Of a stretch of DNA of 64,000 nt, positions 60,513 through 64,000 are shown in pieces (the stretch's first letter is position 1; the number at the start of each line of letters is the position of its first letter). Position numbers and translations under genes: made by a program. Source of the DNA: Salinimicrobium terrae DSM 17865 (GTDB lineage: Bacteria > Bacteroidota > Bacteroidia > Flavobacteriales > Flavobacteriaceae). The notes under the pieces were generated by a model. The model was not told the origin of the DNA. It searched no databases and saw only the letters and a program-made list of their open reading frames with translations. The stretch lies in assembly GCF_000424665.1 (NCBI RefSeq), contig NZ_KE384221.1, forward strand, positions 270,623 to 334,622, given 5' to 3'.

Positions 60513-61661
60513 TTAGACAAACAACTCTCTGCTCGCGTCCACAGCTTTTGGATCGTTGCAATAGGCTTTTGCGAAATCAAAAGCATTTTTGGACCATACG
60601 TCATATTCAGATTGATCCATGCATGCTGCTTGTTCTATTGCTTTTATAAAATCCTCTTCTTCCTTTAAAGGAATATCGAATCCTGTTTTTTTAGATTTAA
60701 GATCTGCCCACGGAGTCTGATCTGAAATGATTACCGGACACGCATTTTGCCAGGATTCCATGATCACGTGCCCAAAGTTTTCGTGAAAGGTAGGCAGCAA
60801 CATAAAATGCTCATCTTTTAAAATCTCTTTTAATTGATGGTTAGGTACCGCACCTAAGTAATTTACTGAAATATGTTTAGGCAGACTTTTAATAATCTCC
60901 TCACAATCCTTCCAGTAATCAGCTTCTTCTACAGGACCAATGATGCTGAAAGTAATTTGAAACTGCTCATTTATACCGGACAAAAACTGAAGGGCCGCTT
61001 TCAGGTTCTTCTTTTTACTGATTCGGGAGAGGAAGAACAGTTTTAGCTTCCCTTGTTCTTTATTTTTCTTCGGAAATGATCCCGGCATTACTGCAGAAAG
61101 ATTGGTAGCAACCTTTACTTTTGCCTCATTCCCAAAATGTTTTTTTATCTCTGCAGCCTCTGAAGCCGCTGTTGCATGAAAGTTGATCCTGCCGCTAACC
61201 CCGGAAATACGAAAAAGTTTTAAAAACAGTTTCTTCTTTAAGGGCTTTATCTGTAAAGCACCTTGCCCCAACATTCCCCGGGGTGCTAAAATGATTTTAG
61301 TAGTAATTCTTCTTAAAACCAATAATGGCTTTAAAGTGAAATTAACCGAAAATAGAGAGTTAAAGTAAACAGCATCATAGGCTTTTGATGCCAGTATTTC
61401 CCTGTAACGCTTTAAAGATTGATTTTCCTCATCGAGATATATCACACGATAATTTTCTTTTTGCAGCCACTGGTTACTCGGAATATCGGGATACGCAGAA
61501 TCTTCTCCCAGGTCTTTATTTGAGGTTACCACATCAAAGGCAATCTCATCTCCCAAATGGCTGATCAAATTGACTACCGACTGGATAGGACCACCGGCTT
61601 TGTACCCAGGCAAAAACCAATCAATAAAAATGAGAATCTTTTTTCCTGTGCTTTTTTTCAA
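60513..61661 (-). CDS. family 4 glycosyltransferase
   Basis: A 382-residue GT-B enzyme. The N-terminal domain opens KKILIFIDWFLPGYKAGGPIQSVVNLI (typical acceptor loop), with KIILAPRGMLG in the middle. The C-terminal nucleotide-sugar domain has FFLSRISKKKNLKAAL and the E(x7)E-type motif in HENFGHVIMESWQNACPVI. It adds a sugar to the capsule unit; specificity is unknown. Its start overlaps the previous GT4 stop by four bases, so they form one operon. Confidence 0.9.
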   Translation of the reverse strand: MKKSTGKKILIFIDWFLPGYKAGGPIQSVVNLISHLGDEIAFDVVTSNKDLGEDSAYPDIPSNQWLQKENYRVIYLDEENQSLKRYREILASKAYDAVYFNSLFSVNFTLKPLLVLRRITTKIILAPRGMLGQGALQIKPLKKKLFLKLFRISGVSGRINFHATAASEAAEIKKHFGNEAKVKVATNLSAVMPGSFPKKNKEQGKLKLFFLSRISKKKNLKAALQFLSGINEQFQITFSIIGPVEEADYWKDCEEIIKSLPKHISVNYLGAVPNHQLKEILKDEHFMLLPTFHENFGHVIMESWQNACPVIISDQTPWADLKSKKTGFDIPLKEEEDFIKAIEQAACMDQSEYDVWSKNAFDFAKAYCNDPKAVDASRELFV

Positions 61662-62692
61662 TTTGTAACTACAGAATTTAAGGTTGCAGACCAGGTATTT
61701 AAGCTGATCCTTTCTGCCAATTTTTTGCTGTTTCGGGACATTTGCAGGTACTTCTCTTCCGGTAAGGTTTGAATTTCCAAAAGTGTTTTTTTGAGTGCTT
61801 CCTTATCTGTAGCCCCATAAATAAACCCATTATGCCCGTGGATCACAAATTCTGATGCGGCCCCTGTTTGCTGTGTTGTTATTACCGGCAGCCCGGCCAA
61901 AACCGCTTCATGAACCACCACGCCCCAGGCTTCGTATAAACTGGGAAGAATAAGGAAACCGGCATTTTCCAGCAACCCGGGCAAAGCTTCAGGCGCTACA
62001 AATGCATTGTGTTTTATATTGTCATGCTTTGGGATTTCCCCGGCCAAAGGCCCGTTTCCAATAATATGTACAGTTAACGCCAATTTATTCTCTCTAATAA
62101 GCTCATTAATCACATCAAAAAGGATCTTTAAACCCTTATGTTCCACAAGCCGCCCTACAAAGGTTATTTGCTTAGTATAGCCAGACTGGGAAATCCCCTT
62201 AAAAAGCCGGTCATCTGCACAATAAAGCCCCCGTAAAATGTTTTCTGAAGAAAAACCCAGCTTGCTTGCAAATACATGCTGAGGAAAACCAGGAATCCAA
62301 ATATGCGTAAAATATTTTTTGACCAATATGGGACTCATTACCCCAGCAATTCGCTGTTTAAGATTACCCAGCCATTGATTGTCCATTCCCGTAATAACAG
62401 GCAATCCTTCTTTTTCAAAATGCAGCGCTGTTTCTAAATAGCGCTTATCTGCCCAACCGGCCACATATAAAAGGTCTGGCTGAAAAGCTATGGCTGTAGC
62501 TGTTAATTCCTGTGCACTAAGTCCATCACCATCCAGTATTTCTATTCCCTTTTCTGGATTTATTTGAAAAGGAGCTTCCGGGCTTGGATTTTTTCTTATT
62601 ACCAGGTATTCATTTCCTGCTTGTTGATGGTCAACCTGCATACAAGCCATCCAGTAACCTGTAAGACGGGAATATAAAACTAATATCTTCAT
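61658..62692 (-). CDS. family 4 glycosyltransferase
   Basis: A 344-residue GT-B enzyme. C-terminal hallmarks are TFVGRLVEHKGLKIL, LTVHIIGNGPLAGEIP and YEAWGVVVHEAVLAGLPVI, with the acidic motif at the nucleotide-sugar site. The N-terminal domain is divergent. The ATG at 62692 overlaps the stop of the upstream polymerase gene (62689) by four bases, so three genes of this block are coupled. Confidence 0.9.
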   Translation of the reverse strand: MKILVLYSRLTGYWMACMQVDHQQAGNEYLVIRKNPSPEAPFQINPEKGIEILDGDGLSAQELTATAIAFQPDLLYVAGWADKRYLETALHFEKEGLPVITGMDNQWLGNLKQRIAGVMSPILVKKYFTHIWIPGFPQHVFASKLGFSSENILRGLYCADDRLFKGISQSGYTKQITFVGRLVEHKGLKILFDVINELIRENKLALTVHIIGNGPLAGEIPKHDNIKHNAFVAPEALPGLLENAGFLILPSLYEAWGVVVHEAVLAGLPVITTQQTGAASEFVIHGHNGFIYGATDKEALKKTLLEIQTLPEEKYLQMSRNSKKLAERISLNTWSATLNSVVTN

Positions 62693-64000
62693 TCCTCTAT
62701 TACCTCCTCGGGGTCATTTACAGGATGTGATTGTATTGCCCAATAAAGCATAAACATTGGGGTGAATGCATTCATTGAAGCCGCCATCCAGGACTCGGTG
62801 ATTCCTGCAAATAGTGTCAAAACTAAAAATGCAGCCGCCAAATTTCTCTGATTCGAGAGGTTAAAAACTTTATAAATAAAGAAGAAAAAAGCAACTAAAC
62901 CTATTATACCAACATCCATCAACAAACTTAAATATGAATTCCAAATTCCCGCCCAGTGCCTTGCTACTACACCAGATAGATTTTGGTCTACATATTCTTC
63001 AATGAAATATTGATCATACAGCATTCCCTGTCCAAACCAGGGGTTGAGCTTGATTTCCTCCCAGGCTATCTTCCATACTTCAGTCCGCCCACTTCCGGTT
63101 ATTAAACTTTCGACCCTCAGTTCCTGCGAAAGTCCTAATGATTGAATTATAGCAACAGGATCAATAGACAAACTTATGTAGTATAGAGTGCCCAATGTTA
63201 GTAGGGAAACAGCTAGTAAAAGTTTATTCTGGAATAATCTGAAGGTAATTTCATATAAAATAAGACCAAACAATGCGGTTCGTGAGCCGGTGAAAATAAT
63301 AATGGCAACTAAAATAATTTTAAGAAGAAGAAATCCACGGCGGCTAAAATCTGTTTCATTTCTACTCTTTAATAGATCGATAATACCATAGCTAAATGCG
63401 GCTATGAGACCCAGTTCATTTGGGTTACCCATGACACCTCTAAATCTCCCAACCAAATACATTTCGGGACCTCCAAAGATGAGCAAAGAGTTTAAACCGA
63501 AAACCAGAATTAAAAAACCCAGGATAATTTGTGAGGTGCTAGCCGGAAAATTGAAGTATGACTTTTCATAAAGTGTAAAAATTACTATGGCAATTAGCCA
63601 GTATGCCAAACCCCTAAGCACAGCATCAAATCCCAGTGGCGAAAATATCAAGCTTATAAATGTGGCATAAATGGCAAAGGGAAGAATATAGTTACCTGGA
63701 TTCTTAGGGATACCTTTGTTGTAAAATAAATATAAAAGCGCTCCTCCTAAAGCCAGGAAACGAAAATTTTGAGCAAAACTTAAACTGGGAGATAAATTAG
63801 ACGCCAATATAAATGTAGCTAATAATAAAAGTAGTAGAAACTGAGGTATATCATCAGAACGTGAGCTAAAAAGATAGATTAATAAAGCGCCGCCGGCGAC
63901 TACAAAATTTGTAAAAATTCCCAAAAGAATTATAAGAACTACTGGCAGGAATAGGTTTTTATAAAGTAATATGGGATTTAGATATTTATACAAATCTTTA
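62689..64000 (-). CDS. O-antigen ligase/polymerase (Wzy-like) membrane protein, 5' end at the window edge
   Basis: At least 434 residues with about eleven membrane helices and one large periplasmic loop (about residues 295-350). The loop holds the Wzy_C-type signature (LITGSGRTEVWKIAWEEIKLNPWFGQG). It would polymerise capsule units at the periplasmic face. The TTG at 63993 is the first candidate start, but the frame stays open to the window edge, so the true start may be beyond 64000. First seen gene of the coupled Wzy-GT4-GT4 block. Confidence 0.85.
   Translation of the reverse strand, partial: KDLYKYLNPILLYKNLFLPVVLIILLGIFTNFVVAGGALLIYLFSSRSDDIPQFLLLLLLATFILASNLSPSLSFAQNFRFLALGGALLYLFYNKGIPKNPGNYILPFAIYATFISLIFSPLGFDAVLRGLAYWLIAIVIFTLYEKSYFNFPASTSQIILGFLILVFGLNSLLIFGGPEMYLVGRFRGVMGNPNELGLIAAFSYGIIDLLKSRNETDFSRRGFLLLKIILVAIIIFTGSRTALFGLILYEITFRLFQNKLLLAVSLLTLGTLYYISLSIDPVAIIQSLGLSQELRVESLITGSGRTEVWKIAWEEIKLNPWFGQGMLYDQYFIEEYVDQNLSGVVARHWAGIWNSYLSLLMDVGIIGLVAFFFFIYKVFNLSNQRNLAAAFLVLTLFAGITESWMAASMNAFTPMFMLYWAIQSHPVNDPEEVIEE

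Noticed and set aside
1-64000. tRNA or rRNA genes, integrases or IS transposases
   Set aside because: Reading the intergenic regions showed no cloverleaf-like or rRNA-like stretch, and no protein resembled an integrase or DDE/HUH transposase. A covariance search could still find a missed tRNA.

Overview
The window looks like a chromosomal segment of a marine-type Flavobacteriaceae (Bacteroidota), of the broad Gramella/Salegentibacter/Zunongwangia kind; I cannot fix the genus. The grounds are: promoters with the Bacteroidota -7 box TAnnTTTG and few Shine-Dalgarno sites, a type IX secretion C-terminal domain, type III glutamine synthetase, a fused isobutyryl-CoA mutase (IcmF), a Lacal_2735-type small protein, DUF4197/DUF4920/DUF6702 genes, a DnaJ with a reduced zinc finger, and dense intergenic palindromic repeats. 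I saw no rRNA, tRNA, CRISPR array, integrase or classical transposase.

Layout. 0-9 kb: housekeeping genes (Na+/Ca2+ antiporter, glnN, purM, prfA, pyrF, a BtuF-like metal receptor). A GxxExxY gene in an 18-bp inverted repeat is wedged between purM and an msrA-like gene. 9-17 kb: DUF4197 lipoprotein, IcmF, an orphan type IX sorting domain, and a four-gene minus-strand operon holding the phosphoesterase and polymerase parts of LigD as separate genes with no ligase or Ku. 17-34 kb: MarC, cold-shock protein, a secreted hydrolase with a decayed gene behind it, CrcB, dipeptidyl-peptidase III, IlvE, MnmD, YceI, grpE-dnaJ, and an ABC exporter pair. 33.7-42.3 kb: a sigma-54-type response regulator without a DNA-binding domain, DUF6702 plus M1 peptidase, TatA, an O-methyltransferase, a four-helix-bundle (S23-like) gene among repeats, and kynureninase. 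42.9-64 kb: envelope and capsule genes. These are a GT2/LAB_N/GT39 lipid-sugar operon, a UDP-sugar epimerase, two Wzi-like porins, Wzc and Wza, a WecA-type initiating transferase, glycosyltransferases, an acetyltransferase, UXS, GalE and a Wzy-like polymerase. Together they would make the lipid-linked unit, polymerise it, export it through Wza/Wzc and anchor it with Wzi.

Most unusual feature. Three different small genes each lie between inverted copies of their own dispersed repeat family: a GIY-YIG nuclease (50.8-51.2 kb), a GxxExxY/PD-(D/E)XK-like protein (4.6-5.2 kb) and a four-helix-bundle protein (40.3-41.0 kb). Solo repeats of the first and third families recur through the capsule region. 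The GIY-YIG family has a constant head and tail around a hairpin whose arms differ between copies yet still pair, and copies sit nested inside the loops of others. These repeats often supply or abut stop codons, and two genes (msrA-like and the acetyltransferase) run their C-termini into repeat sequence. This resembles the logic of REP/RAYT elements but with unrelated proteins, and is my main candidate for an undescribed system.
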